Part shown: positions 39,139-48,019 of the stretch, piece by piece | Numbering within the stretch: the first letter of the stretch is position 1 | How the letters are laid out: each line of letters begins with the position of its first letter | NCBI RefSeq assembly: GCF_965216805.1 | Contig: NZ_CBDCGN010000002.1 | Coordinates: 1,364,001 to 1,428,000 of the forward strand | Reading direction: 5' to 3' | DNA: 64,000 bases | From: Panacagrimonas sp965216805 | GTDB lineage: Bacteria; Pseudomonadota; Gammaproteobacteria; Nevskiales; Nevskiaceae | Notes under the pieces: generated by a model | Databases searched by the model: none | What the model saw: the letters and a program-made list of their open reading frames with translations, nothing else | What the model was told of the DNA's origin: nothing | Made by a program: the position numbers and the translations under genes

Positions 39139-41003
39139 CGACCACCACGTCGGAAATAGTCGTGCTCATGGCCCGGTCGGCTCCAGGCGGTGACCGGTGA
39201 CAAGCGGAACTCCGCATCCTGACCAACACCATCTTCTAGCCGGAGCGATCGCAATGAAAAGGATCCGTCTCCTGCAAGTATCCTTGCCCATGCGGCGATG
39301 ATCTGAGCCCATGCTTGGTTGCGGCGCAAAACCCATCGTTCGCGCCGCCAATCAATCGCAGGATCGCCTTGGCGAAGAACTTGAAATGTAAGATCGCCCG
39401 ATGCGGCTTCAGCGTCGCCGTCGTTATCCGCCTCGCGGCGCGGGAACTCCACAGAGGTGAACGGCTCGAATGCACACCACCACTGCCCATTCAAGGACTC
39501 TAGGCGGATTTGCACGCCCTCATTGAATGGATAGTCGAGGTCGGGAATCTTGCCCACGAGTGCTGCGTTGTACGCGCGCTTGAGCTCCGCGAGCTGGTTA
39601 TCGCGACGGGTAACAACTTCCGGTGGGTCGTCCGGAAACCCGCTTTGCACCAGCAGCGAGTGCCCCTTACGGCGCAGACGGGCAAACAGCGGCCGCCTTC
39701 GGCACAAAGCGCGTACGAGCGCATCGTAGAGAAGTCCGCGAGCCCAGCTGTCCCGTTCCGGGTGCAACTCGATCGATCCCGCGACGCGGCCGCCGACGCT
39801 GGCAAAGGCGCGATCGAGATCAGCGTCGCTCCCGAAAGCCGCCAACTCCTGCCCTGCGCTGGCGACGATGGCCCAGACCTCTGCCTCTCGTAGCAGCTCT
39901 CGCGCACGGGATGTTGAAACCGGTTGATCGACTTGGATGCGACGCGCAACTGTCGGCAGGGCGAGTACCGGAAGCGCTGAGCATTGCAGCACGGGAAACT
40001 TCCGCCGCTCAGTCGTCGGCAGCGGGACCTCGCGAACAACCGGATTCGGACGCGCCTGATAAACATGCGTCTTGAGTGGCGCCGGCAGCTCGGTGTCGTC
40101 GGCAATGTCGGCCGCCAGTTCATCGAAAGTCTGGGAGTCCACGACAGCAACGGATACACCGGCCTTGACCGCAGCCTCCAGCAATTGCGTTACGGCGGGC
40201 AGCAGCGAATCAGCTCTCCGCGTCACCCAGAACAGCCCGCCCGGAAATGCCTTGGGCTGTGCTAACGCTTCGGTGAGGGCTTCCATGACCGAGGCATCGC
40301 GCCCGCTATATCCGACGACCACGAGGCCGAAGCGAGCGCAAGCTGCAGACAACACTTGCCGCATCTGCGAATCCTGCGTCTTCAGTTCCGCTGTCGTGTT
40401 CTTTAGTTCGACCGATTGGTAGTCGCCATGCAGCTTGGCAAGCAAGGGCCACCGAGATTCCCGCATGCAGAGCTGGGCGCGAGCGGCGTTATCGATAGCC
40501 GCGACCGTCAGATGGGCGCGCTCAGCGGGATCGACTAACTGATCAGTGAGCGTTGCAGCGGTCTCTATTAGGGAATCGAAGTTTGTCGTGAAGACGCAAG
40601 GAACCCGCTGGGTAGTCAGCAATGCCGCGAGGACCCTGTGTGCGAACGACGGACTCCCTTTTCTGATGGCTGCCTCGATGTATGCGCGTCGATCCTCCGG
40701 GGTCGGATAGACAGCCTCGAACGCTGCTGCGTATTCGGTCGGATCGTTCGGCACGGGAAGCCCCGATCGAGTGCTGAGGTACGAATTAATCCGCGCGATC
40801 CATAGCGGGTCGTTGGCGTCCACTTGCCTCAGCGAGGTGCCGGTGAGCTGGCAGAACAACCGCTTCTTGAGGTCGGTGATCATCGCGTAGCCGGTAGGAA
40901 TTCCGGCTGATGCAGAGGCTCCGGCGCCGAGGAACCAGGCCAGCATTTGCGGACGCAGGGCGAACTGCCTGGCGAACTCTGGCCCCTTCAGCGTGCGGAT
41001 CAC
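39135..41003 (-). CDS. SIR2-APAZ effector protein of a SPARSA-type defence system
   Basis: A 622-residue protein with an N-terminal SIR2-type NAD-hydrolysing domain (about 20-290) and a C-terminal region (about 340-622) taken as APAZ because of its length and pairing with a short Argonaute. SIR2 features: FLGAGASASAGIPTG (24-38), FTTNFDSLIE with Asn141, AKLHGDYQ with His192, and VVVGYSGRD (228-236). Both catalytic positions are intact. In characterised SPARSA systems activation empties cellular NAD and stops growth of invaded cells. The gene starts with GTG 41003, ribosome site weak, and leads the operon. Confidence 0.88.
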   Translation of the reverse strand: MIRTLKGPEFARQFALRPQMLAWFLGAGASASAGIPTGYAMITDLKKRLFCQLTGTSLRQVDANDPLWIARINSYLSTRSGLPVPNDPTEYAAAFEAVYPTPEDRRAYIEAAIRKGSPSFAHRVLAALLTTQRVPCVFTTNFDSLIETAATLTDQLVDPAERAHLTVAAIDNAARAQLCMRESRWPLLAKLHGDYQSVELKNTTAELKTQDSQMRQVLSAACARFGLVVVGYSGRDASVMEALTEALAQPKAFPGGLFWVTRRADSLLPAVTQLLEAAVKAGVSVAVVDSQTFDELAADIADDTELPAPLKTHVYQARPNPVVREVPLPTTERRKFPVLQCSALPVLALPTVARRIQVDQPVSTSRARELLREAEVWAIVASAGQELAAFGSDADLDRAFASVGGRVAGSIELHPERDSWARGLLYDALVRALCRRRPLFARLRRKGHSLLVQSGFPDDPPEVVTRRDNQLAELKRAYNAALVGKIPDLDYPFNEGVQIRLESLNGQWWCAFEPFTSVEFPRREADNDGDAEAASGDLTFQVLRQGDPAIDWRRERWVLRRNQAWAQIIAAWARILAGDGSFSLRSLRLEDGVGQDAEFRLSPVTAWSRPGHEHDYFRRGGR

Positions 41004-41430
41004 GCCAAATCTCTGCTGGAGTCGGCGATAAACGGGAGCTCTAGCGATGCAAGGGTAGAGCGGAAGCTTGCTCTTGTCCCTGGAGCATCGGAATTTGGAG
41101 CGTACTTCTCGAACGTTTTGATCACCGTCGAGGCGTAATTGTGTCGTGTCCGCATCCGATACGTCGATCAGGCCTTTCGGGCTGCATTCACCTTCGGATT
41201 GTGAATCGAAACTCGCACAGATCCTTCTCGATTATCACCCGCCGCGAACTGGATCCATTCAGTTCGGGCAAATCTTGATTTGGCTTTCCGCAGGCTCGTT
41301 TGAAGATAGGGCAAATCTGAGAATAGGTGGCGGCGCTAGGCAAATCTTGGAATAGCTAATTTGAGTCTAGAACTGACCCAGAAAAATCTGGGTCAGCCGT
41401 TGTCCCTACGAGTGACCCATCCATCTAGGC
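41004..41430. other. Intergenic region beyond SPARSA, with short repeats
   Basis: Holds the presumed SPARSA promoter. GGCAAATCT occurs three times in the same orientation (41267-41275, 41310-41318, 41339-41347), and a perfect 10-base inverted repeat lies at 41373-41396. No supportable gene; the small frames here have no motifs. The G+C is visibly lower than in nrdB, so this is probably the right margin of the island. Confidence 0.5.
41373..41396. repeat. Perfect inverted repeat beside nrdB
   Basis: CTGACCCAGA, loop AAAA, TCTGGGTCAG. It sits 35 bases past the nrdB stop and may end that transcript, although no T-run follows on the minus strand. An island boundary scar is an alternative. Confidence 0.5.
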
Positions 41431-42675
41431 TCAATCCCAGCTCAAGGCCCCACCCGTCTGATACTCCGTCACGCGCGTCTCGAAGAAGTTCTTCTCCTTC
41501 TTGAGATCCATGACCTCGCTCATCCACGGGAACGGGTTGGTGTCGGCACCGGGGTAGATCGCCTTGATGCCGATCTGCTGGCAGCGGCGGTTGGCGATGA
41601 ACTGCATGTACTCGGTGAACATCGCGGCGTTCAGGCCCAGCACGCCGCGCGGCATGGTGTCGTGCGCGTAGCGGATCTCGAGCTGGGTGGCCTCGTGAAT
41701 CATCTGGCGGGCCTGCTCCTGGAACTCATTCGTCCACAGGTGCGGGTTTTCGATCTTGATCTGGTTGATCACGTCGATGCCGAAGTTCATGTGCATGGCT
41801 TCGTCGCGCATGATGTACTGGATCTGCTCGCTGGCGCCGATCATCTTGTTGCGACGGCCGAAGCTCAGCAGCTGCACGAAGCCGACATAGAAGAAGATGC
41901 CTTCGAATACGACGTAGAAGGCGATCATGTCGCGCAGCAGGCGCTGGTCAGCCTCCGGCGTGCCGGTGTGGAAGTTCTCGTCGGCCAGGGACTGGGTGTA
42001 GGGTAGGGACCACGCGGCCTTGTCGTGAATGCTCGGCACTTCGCGGTACATGTTGAAGACTTCGGCCTCGTCCAGGCCGAGGGACTCGATGATGTACTGG
42101 TAGGCGTGGGTGTGGATGGCCTCTTCAAATGCCTGGCGCAGGATGTACTGGCGGCACTCGGGGTTGGTGATGTGCTTGTAGACGGCCAGCACGAGGTTGT
42201 TGGCCACCAGGGAGTCGGCGGTGCTGAAGAAGCCCAGGGAGCGCTTGATGATGGTGCGCTCGTCCTCGGTCAGGCCGTTGGGATCGGCCCACAGCGCGAT
42301 GTCGGCACTCATGCCGATTTCCTGCGGCATCCAGTGGTTGTTGCAGGCGGCGAGGTACTTCTCCCAGGCCCACTTGTACTTGAAGGGGACGAGCTGGTTG
42401 AGGTCGGCGCGGCAATTGATGATCTTCTTGTCGTCGACCTGGATGCGGCGCGCGCCCATGTCCAGGTCTTCCAGACCGGTATAACCGGCCTCGGGCTTGC
42501 CCTGGGTGGGCTTGAGGCGGAATTCCTCAGGGCCGGGGATGGGCGGTTTCGGAGCAGGTGCTGGCGCAGTTGCCATGACGACAGCGCCGTGAGGCGAATG
42601 GCGTGAGGCGTGAGGCGCCGAAGCGGCCTTCGCCGGGGCGGTGGTGGGTGTGGTTTCGTCGTCCCAGGACAGCAT
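41431..42675 (-). CDS. nrdB: Class Ia ribonucleotide reductase, beta subunit
   Basis: A 414-residue diiron-tyrosyl radical subunit that starts the radical chemistry for deoxynucleotide synthesis. Iron ligands and the radical Tyr are visible: ADIALWADPNGL (Asp), FEEAIHTHAYQY (Glu, His, radical Tyr four residues after the His), VVFEGIFFY (Glu), RDEAMHMNFG (Glu, His). The N-terminal 60 residues are a low-complexity Pro/Ala extension. ATG 42675 was chosen with AAGGAG six bases upstream; an alternative ATG lies two codons earlier. It is downstream of nrdA with a 90-base gap. Confidence 0.93.
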   Translation of the reverse strand: MLSWDDETTPTTAPAKAASAPHASRHSPHGAVVMATAPAPAPKPPIPGPEEFRLKPTQGKPEAGYTGLEDLDMGARRIQVDDKKIINCRADLNQLVPFKYKWAWEKYLAACNNHWMPQEIGMSADIALWADPNGLTEDERTIIKRSLGFFSTADSLVANNLVLAVYKHITNPECRQYILRQAFEEAIHTHAYQYIIESLGLDEAEVFNMYREVPSIHDKAAWSLPYTQSLADENFHTGTPEADQRLLRDMIAFYVVFEGIFFYVGFVQLLSFGRRNKMIGASEQIQYIMRDEAMHMNFGIDVINQIKIENPHLWTNEFQEQARQMIHEATQLEIRYAHDTMPRGVLGLNAAMFTEYMQFIANRRCQQIGIKAIYPGADTNPFPWMSEVMDLKKEKNFFETRVTEYQTGGALSWD

Positions 42676-42765
42676 GTTCATCTCCTTGCCCTTGCGATCA
42701 TTCTGTAATCGCGAAGGGTCTTGCAATCGTTGATCAAAAAGCGCGGCCATTAACGCCTAACGCCT

Positions 42766-45717
42766 TCACTGGCAGCTCTCACATCCCGGATCCAGGATCG
42801 AGCACACCTTGGCGCCGGACACTTCGGTGGCCGCACGCGGCAGGGTGATGGGCCCTGACACGGCGGCCGCAGCACCGGCACTCTCGCCGCTGCCGACCTT
42901 GTTGAGCCGGCCATCGGTGATGGTGGTCTTTTCGGCGTGGGTGGCGCCCAGGGTGCGCAGGTAATAGGTGGTCTTGAGGCCGGACAGCCAGGCGTGCTTA
43001 TACAGCTCGTCCAGTTTCTTGCCGCTGGGCGCGGCCATGTACAGGTTCAGCGACTGCGACTGGTCGATCCACTTCTGGCGGCGGCTGCCGGCGTCCACCA
43101 GACGCTTGGAGTCCACCTCGAACGCGCACTTGTAGATCTGCTTGAGCTCATGCGGTACGCGGTCGATCTGCTGCACCGAGCCGTCGTAATACTTGAGGTC
43201 GTGCGCCATCACCTCGTCCCACAGGCCCAGAGCCTTGAGGTCGTTGGCCAGGTACTCGTTGATGACGGTGAATTCGCCGGACAGGTTGGACTTCACATAC
43301 AGGTTAGAGAACTGCGGCTCGATGGACTGCGCCACGCCGGTGATGTTGGCGATGGTGGCGGTAGGAGCGATGGCCATGCAGTTGGAGTTGCGCATGCCCA
43401 CGGTCTGCACGCGGGCGCGCAGCGTGTCCCAATCGAAGCGGCCGGAAACACTGCTGTCCTGGCGCAGGTACTGGTTGCCGCGCGCCTCGCCCAGCAACCT
43501 GATGGAGTCGATGGGCAGGATGCCCTGGTCCCAGAGCGAGCCCTTGAAGGTGGAGTAGGCGCCGCGCTCTTCGGCCAGATCGGTGCTGGCCTGGATGGCG
43601 TAGTAGCTGATCGCCTCCATCGATTCGTCAGCGAAGCGGATCGCCTCGTCGCTCTCATAAGGCAGGCGCAACTTGTACAGCGCGTCCTGAAAGCCCATCA
43701 CGCCCATGCCGACCGGGCGGTGGCGCAGGTTGGAATTGCGCGCGGTGGACACCGAGTAGTAGTTGTACTCGATGACGTTATCCAGCATGCGCAAGGCGGT
43801 GCGGATGGTCTGCTGCAGCTTGACCAGATCGAGCTGGCCGTCGGCGCCGATGTGTGCGGGCAGGTTGACGCTGCCCAGGTTGCACACGGCAATCTCGGAA
43901 CCGGCCTTGGTGTTGAGCGTGATCTCGGTGCACAGGTTGGAGCTGTGCACGACGCCGATGTGACTCTGCGGGCTGCGTACGTTGCAGGGGTCCTTGAAGG
44001 TGATCCACGGATGCCCGGTTTCGAACAGCATGCTCAGCATCTTGCGCCACAGGTTGAGCGCCGGCATGCGCTTGAAGTTCTTGATGCGGCCTTCGTCGGC
44101 GAGCTTTTCGTACTCGGCGTAACGCTGCGCGAACGCATCGCCCATCAGATCGTGCAGGTCGGGCACTTCGTCCGGCGAAAACAGCGTCCACTGGCCGTCT
44201 TCCATCACCCGCTTCATGAACAGGTCCGGCACCCAGTTGGCGGTGTCGATGTCATGGCAGCGGCGGCGGTCGTCGCCGGTGTTCTTGCGCAGGTCCAGGA
44301 ATTCCTCGACATCGCGGTGCCAGGTTTCCAGGTAGGCGCACAGCGCGCCCTTGCGCTTGCCACCTTGGTTCACCGCCACCGCGGTGTCGTTGGCCACCTT
44401 CATGAACGGCACCACGCCGTTGGACTTGCCGTTGGTGCCCTTGATGTAGCCGCCCATGCCGCGCACCGGCGTCCAGTCGTTACCCAGCCCGCCGGCATAC
44501 TTGGACAGCAGGGCGTTGTCCTTGATGGCGCCGAAAATCCCGTCGAGGTCGTCCGGCACCTGGGTGAGGTAGCAGCTCGACAACTGCGGGCGCAGGGTGC
44601 CGCTGTTGAACAGGGTGGGCGTGCTGCTCATGAAGTCGAAGGCGCTGAGCAGCTGGTAGAACTCGATGGCCTTGGCTTCGCGGTCGATCTCGTTGATCGC
44701 CAGACCCATGGCAACGCGCATGAAGAACGCCTGTGGCAGCTCGAAGCGCACCTTGTTCGAGTGGATGAAGTAACGGTCGTACAGCGTCTGCAGGCCCAGG
44801 TAGTCGAACTTGGCGTCGCGCTCGGCCAGCAGCGCCTTGCCCAGGGTGTCGAGGTCGAACAGGCACAGCTTGGGGTCCAGCAGCTCCAGTTCCGCGGCCT
44901 TGTGGATGTAGTCGCGGAAGTAATCGGGGTACAGCGCCTTCATCTCCTCGAAGGTCGGCCGCGTCTGCGGCTCGCCCAGGAACTTCAGCGCCTCGTGGCG
45001 CATGGCGTCCAGCAGCAGGCGCGCGGAGACGTAGGTGTAGTTGGGTTCCTTTTCGATGCGGGCGCGGGCGGCCAGGGTCAGGGCCTGGCTCAGCTCGGCT
45101 TCCGGTATGCCGTCGTACAGGTCGCGCACCGCGGCGGCGACCACTTCCTCACCGTCGACGCCGGTCAGGCCTTCGCAGGCTTCCGCAGCCAGACGATGCA
45201 TGCGCGGTTCGTCCAGCGGCACGATGCTGCCGTCGTCGAGCTTGACGTTCAGCGTGGCCTTGGCCGGCGCCGCCTCGGTCTGCTTGGCGGCTTCGGCAGC
45301 GCGCTTGCGCATCTGCTCGTCGCGATACAGCACATAGGCTCGTGCCACCTTGTGCTCGCCGGCGCGCATCAGCGCCAATTCCACCTGGTCCTGGATGTCC
45401 TCGATGTGCAGGGTGCCGCCGCCGTTCATGTGGCGGGTCAGGGCCTGGGTGACCTGCTGGGCGAGGTCGGCCACCAACTGGCGCACGCGCGAACTGGCCG
45501 CCGCCTGTCCGCCTTCCACCGCCAGAAAGGCCTTGGTCAGGGCAATCGAGATCTTGGAGCTGTCAAAACTGGTGAGCTTGCCGTTGCGGCGGATCACCTT
45601 GATGCCGCCGGGGGCGGTCGCAGCCAGCTCGGCATGCGTGGGCATTGCCGAAGCAGTTTCAGCGGTCTGACGGCGCGTTTCGCTGCCGGCGGTGGTCTGA
45701 GCGGATGACAGACTCAT
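42766..45717 (-). CDS. nrdA: Class Ia ribonucleotide reductase, alpha subunit
   Basis: A 983-residue catalytic subunit that reduces ribonucleoside diphosphates, longer than the about 760 residues of E. coli. The ATP-cone is N-terminal (GIKVIRRNGKLTSFDSSKISIALTK from about residue 38). Catalytic residues appear as SSNLCTEITL (Asn, Cys, Glu), LSSCYLTQV (Cys) and IAVCNLGSVNLP (Cys). The C-terminal CSILDPGCESCQ holds the redox-active Cys pair. ATG 45717 has GAGGGGA upstream. It leads the nrdAB operon, whose upstream region carries candidate NrdR and DnaA sites. Confidence 0.95.
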   Translation of the reverse strand: MSLSSAQTTAGSETRRQTAETASAMPTHAELAATAPGGIKVIRRNGKLTSFDSSKISIALTKAFLAVEGGQAAASSRVRQLVADLAQQVTQALTRHMNGGGTLHIEDIQDQVELALMRAGEHKVARAYVLYRDEQMRKRAAEAAKQTEAAPAKATLNVKLDDGSIVPLDEPRMHRLAAEACEGLTGVDGEEVVAAAVRDLYDGIPEAELSQALTLAARARIEKEPNYTYVSARLLLDAMRHEALKFLGEPQTRPTFEEMKALYPDYFRDYIHKAAELELLDPKLCLFDLDTLGKALLAERDAKFDYLGLQTLYDRYFIHSNKVRFELPQAFFMRVAMGLAINEIDREAKAIEFYQLLSAFDFMSSTPTLFNSGTLRPQLSSCYLTQVPDDLDGIFGAIKDNALLSKYAGGLGNDWTPVRGMGGYIKGTNGKSNGVVPFMKVANDTAVAVNQGGKRKGALCAYLETWHRDVEEFLDLRKNTGDDRRRCHDIDTANWVPDLFMKRVMEDGQWTLFSPDEVPDLHDLMGDAFAQRYAEYEKLADEGRIKNFKRMPALNLWRKMLSMLFETGHPWITFKDPCNVRSPQSHIGVVHSSNLCTEITLNTKAGSEIAVCNLGSVNLPAHIGADGQLDLVKLQQTIRTALRMLDNVIEYNYYSVSTARNSNLRHRPVGMGVMGFQDALYKLRLPYESDEAIRFADESMEAISYYAIQASTDLAEERGAYSTFKGSLWDQGILPIDSIRLLGEARGNQYLRQDSSVSGRFDWDTLRARVQTVGMRNSNCMAIAPTATIANITGVAQSIEPQFSNLYVKSNLSGEFTVINEYLANDLKALGLWDEVMAHDLKYYDGSVQQIDRVPHELKQIYKCAFEVDSKRLVDAGSRRQKWIDQSQSLNLYMAAPSGKKLDELYKHAWLSGLKTTYYLRTLGATHAEKTTITDGRLNKVGSGESAGAAAAVSGPITLPRAATEVSGAKVCSILDPGCESCQ

Positions 45718-45943
45718 GGGTGTTGTTCCCCTCGAACGAATGTGGTGACTTGGATGCGGCGGACGGGGCGCTAGCTCGTCATGCGCATCGGCAGGTCGAC
45801 GTACCAGACCATGTTTAGTCTGCTCCTTCCCGGTGACTTCAAGCGGGAGAAACAAGCCAGTTCATCGTCGGTACGCATCTTCCTGCGGTGCGGGGACCGG
45901 CTCTGGGCCGGGCCACCGACGAGGGGTGCGTTTCACCGTCGGC

Positions 45944-46108
45944 TAACAATATCTAGTGGTTTTCGGATGGGCAAACCCCAACATCCTGTGTTCAGGCTTG
46001 TGGATCACCCCTGCCTAAGATGTGGGCTGCCTGTGGATGGAGTCGCTAAGTGCAGGCATGAGAACAGGGTTTGCGGACACCCTCACCCCCTTATCCGGCA
46101 GTGGATAA
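45944..46108 (-). promoter_or_regulatory. nrdAB control region: NrdR-box pair and DnaA-like boxes
   Basis: Two sites resembling the 16-base NrdR box lie at 45944-45959 (core CAATATCTAG) and 45976-45991 (core CAACATCCTG), 32 bases centre to centre (about three turns). A minus-strand promoter guess (TTGCCC, 17 bases, TATTGT) overlaps them, with its -10 at 45946-45951. Farther up are four DnaA-like sites: TGTGGATCA 45999-46007, TGTGGATGG 46032-46040, TTATCCGGC 46091-46099 and AGTGGATAA 46100-46108. Known biology: NrdR represses and DnaA influences nrd genes. Confidence 0.5.
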
Positions 46109-46159
46109 ATTCCGCCAGGCCTCCGGCGGCGCCAGCCGGATCGGTGCCGAACGGTCTGA

Positions 46160-46456
46160 CTCCGGGTCAATTTCTTTTTGGATCAGTGAATTGAAAATTG
46201 TCTCGAAGGTTGTTTCGAAGATTTTTTCTTTGTGATTAAAAATTAAATAACACTACCGTCTTTAATTTAATTACAAGACTTGTGATGATGGCTGCGCAGT
46301 CAATGCAAGTGCGCAGCGACCGGCGACCCCGAAATCGCGGCGTATTACGGTGACGCTTTTGTCTCAAGGGCGGTACACGCCAGCGCCGCGGCTACCGCTT
46401 CCGCGCGCATTAACTCGAAAACCGGAAGGGTTGCCTTGCGGAGAGGTCGACACCAA
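46160..46456. other. AT-rich intergenic region with inverted repeats
   Basis: 46201-46260 has only 18 G/C in 60 bases in an otherwise G+C-rich window. AAATTAAA at 46240-46247 and TTTAATTT at 46261-46268 form an inverted pair, and GCTGCGCA/TGCGCAGC at 46291-46298/46310-46317 form another around an 11-base loop. No supportable gene. It may be a strong promoter, an H-NS-type protein site or a small RNA origin. Confidence 0.4.
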
Positions 46457-46486
46457 CGAAAAGCCCGGCGGGTTTCCCCGCCGGGC
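46457..46486 (-). terminator. Rho-independent terminator
   Basis: A perfect stem GCCCGGCGGG / CCCGCCGGGC (46463-46472 and 46477-46486) with a four-base loop is followed on the minus strand by TTTTCG. It lies 28 bases past the stop of the OmpA-family gene. Confidence 0.85.
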
Positions 46487-46513
46487 CAGTGTTTCAAGCC
46501 TTGTTACCGGACC

Positions 46514-48019
46514 TCAATCGATCACGCGGAATTCCACGCGGCGATTCTCTTCCTGACCTTCGGCCGTGCTGTTGTCCGCGATCGGCGAGGTCTCGCCGTA
46601 GCCGGCCGGGCGCATACGCGCTCCGACGACTCCGCGGCCGACCAGATAGTCCTTGACCGAATTGGCGCGACGCTCCGACAGGCCCAGGTTGTAGGCATCG
46701 GTGCCGAGCGAGTCGGTATGACCCTGGACTTCCACCGAGACATCCGGGTAGGCGGCAAGCGTGTCGGCCACGTCGTTGAGGATCAGCTCGGCCGGCCGGG
46801 TCAGCTTGGCCGAGTCGAACTCGAACTTGACCCCACGCAGCACGAAGCGCTGATCCAGCGCGCAACCGTTGGCATCGACGGCTTCGCCCGGACGCGGCCT
46901 GCGGCAGTCGCCGACCAGCGCGCAACCATTGGGCAGCACCTTCAGGCCCGGCGGCGTGTTGGGGCACTCGTCGAGGTGGTCGGGGATACCGTCGCCGTCG
47001 GAATCCAGCGGGCAGCCGTCCGGTCCGACCGGGATGCTCGGATCGGAATCCGGGCACTTGTCAAGATGGTCGGGGATGCCGTCGCCGTCGCTATCGGTGA
47101 TCGGGCAGCCCGCTGCATCGACGGCCTGACCACGCGGGGTGTTCGGGCACTGGTCGAGGTAGTCGGGTACGCCGTCGCCGTCGGAATCCAGCGGGCAACC
47201 ACGGCTGTCGACCTTGACGCCAGCCGGCGTGCCGGGGCACTGGTCCAGATGGTCGGGTACGCCATCGCCGTCCGAATCGAACGGGCAGCCGTTGGCGTCG
47301 ACCGGCGATCCGGGCGGCGTGTTGGGGCACTTGTCGAGATAGTCGGGCACGCCGTCCTGATCGAGGTCGATCGGGCAGCCGTCGGAGTACACCTGCACGC
47401 CGCGCGGCGTGTCGGGGCACTTGTCCTTGGAGTTGGGCACGCCATCGCCGTCATCGTCACCGGGGTCGGCGCCGAACTTGTAGCGGGCGCCGGCGGTGGC
47501 GGTCCACACATAGAACGTGTCTTCCGGGATGATGCCTTCCTCGCTGATGAAGTCGAGGTTGTAGCGGGTCTCCAGGCGGATGTCCCATTTCTTGTCCATG
47601 GGAATGAACAGACCGCCGCCTACGCCCACGCCGCCACCGGACAGCGACTCCTCAAGAAAGTCGATCTGGTGGCCGTTGAGGTTGGCCAGCAGGAAGGGAC
47701 GCACGCCAGCGTCGGGCCCTGCCAGCGTGGTGACCAGGTTCAGACCCGCCGTGAAGCGTTCGTAGTCGTTGCCCTCCGGGATGTCGAACTCGTCGCTACT
47801 GACATCGAGGATGCCGAACCCGGCTTCCAGTTCGAATCCGAAAAACGAGTTGACGTTCTTGCCGATACCGATCTGGCCCTGACCGCCGAAATCGCCGTCG
47901 GCAAACATCGCCCCGAGCGAGGGCGAGATGTACCAGCGGGTGTCGGCTTCCTGAGCCGTCGCAGAGCCTGCCGTCGCGCACAGCGCGAGCGCGGCCATCC
48001 ATTTCAAAGGTTTCAACAT
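46514..48019 (-). CDS. OmpA-family protein with thrombospondin type-3 repeats
   Basis: A 501-residue outer-membrane protein. A signal peptide (MAALALCATAGSATAQ) is followed by an eight-strand barrel-type domain (about 22-185), then six Asp-rich type-3 repeats, each about 30 residues, with the D-x-D-x-DG-(V/I)-PD pattern plus CP...GCP cysteines, expected to bind calcium. The C-terminal peptidoglycan-binding OmpA domain has VEVQGHTDSLGTDAYNLGLSERRA and NRRVEFR. The repeats make a roughly 90-base tandem repeat in DNA (46880-47460). ATG 48019 follows GGGGAG. A strong terminator follows the gene. Confidence 0.92.
   Translation of the reverse strand: MLKPLKWMAALALCATAGSATAQEADTRWYISPSLGAMFADGDFGGQGQIGIGKNVNSFFGFELEAGFGILDVSSDEFDIPEGNDYERFTAGLNLVTTLAGPDAGVRPFLLANLNGHQIDFLEESLSGGGVGVGGGLFIPMDKKWDIRLETRYNLDFISEEGIIPEDTFYVWTATAGARYKFGADPGDDDGDGVPNSKDKCPDTPRGVQVYSDGCPIDLDQDGVPDYLDKCPNTPPGSPVDANGCPFDSDGDGVPDHLDQCPGTPAGVKVDSRGCPLDSDGDGVPDYLDQCPNTPRGQAVDAAGCPITDSDGDGIPDHLDKCPDSDPSIPVGPDGCPLDSDGDGIPDHLDECPNTPPGLKVLPNGCALVGDCRRPRPGEAVDANGCALDQRFVLRGVKFEFDSAKLTRPAELILNDVADTLAAYPDVSVEVQGHTDSLGTDAYNLGLSERRANSVKDYLVGRGVVGARMRPAGYGETSPIADNSTAEGQEENRRVEFRVID

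Noticed and set aside
34192..41430. tRNA or phage attachment site at the island edge
   Set aside because: No tRNA-like sequence or integrase gene was found near either end.
42937..45708. 923-residue plus-strand frame antisense to nrdA
   Set aside because: A by-product of high G+C; the minus-strand frame is unmistakably NrdA.
45781..46194. Possible 137-residue protein upstream of nrdA
   Set aside because: It runs through the NrdR- and DnaA-like sites, lacks a ribosome site and has no coding pattern.
46880..47460. CRISPR-like tandem repeat
   Set aside because: The roughly 90-base repeats encode the calcium-binding repeats of the OmpA-family protein and have no spacers.
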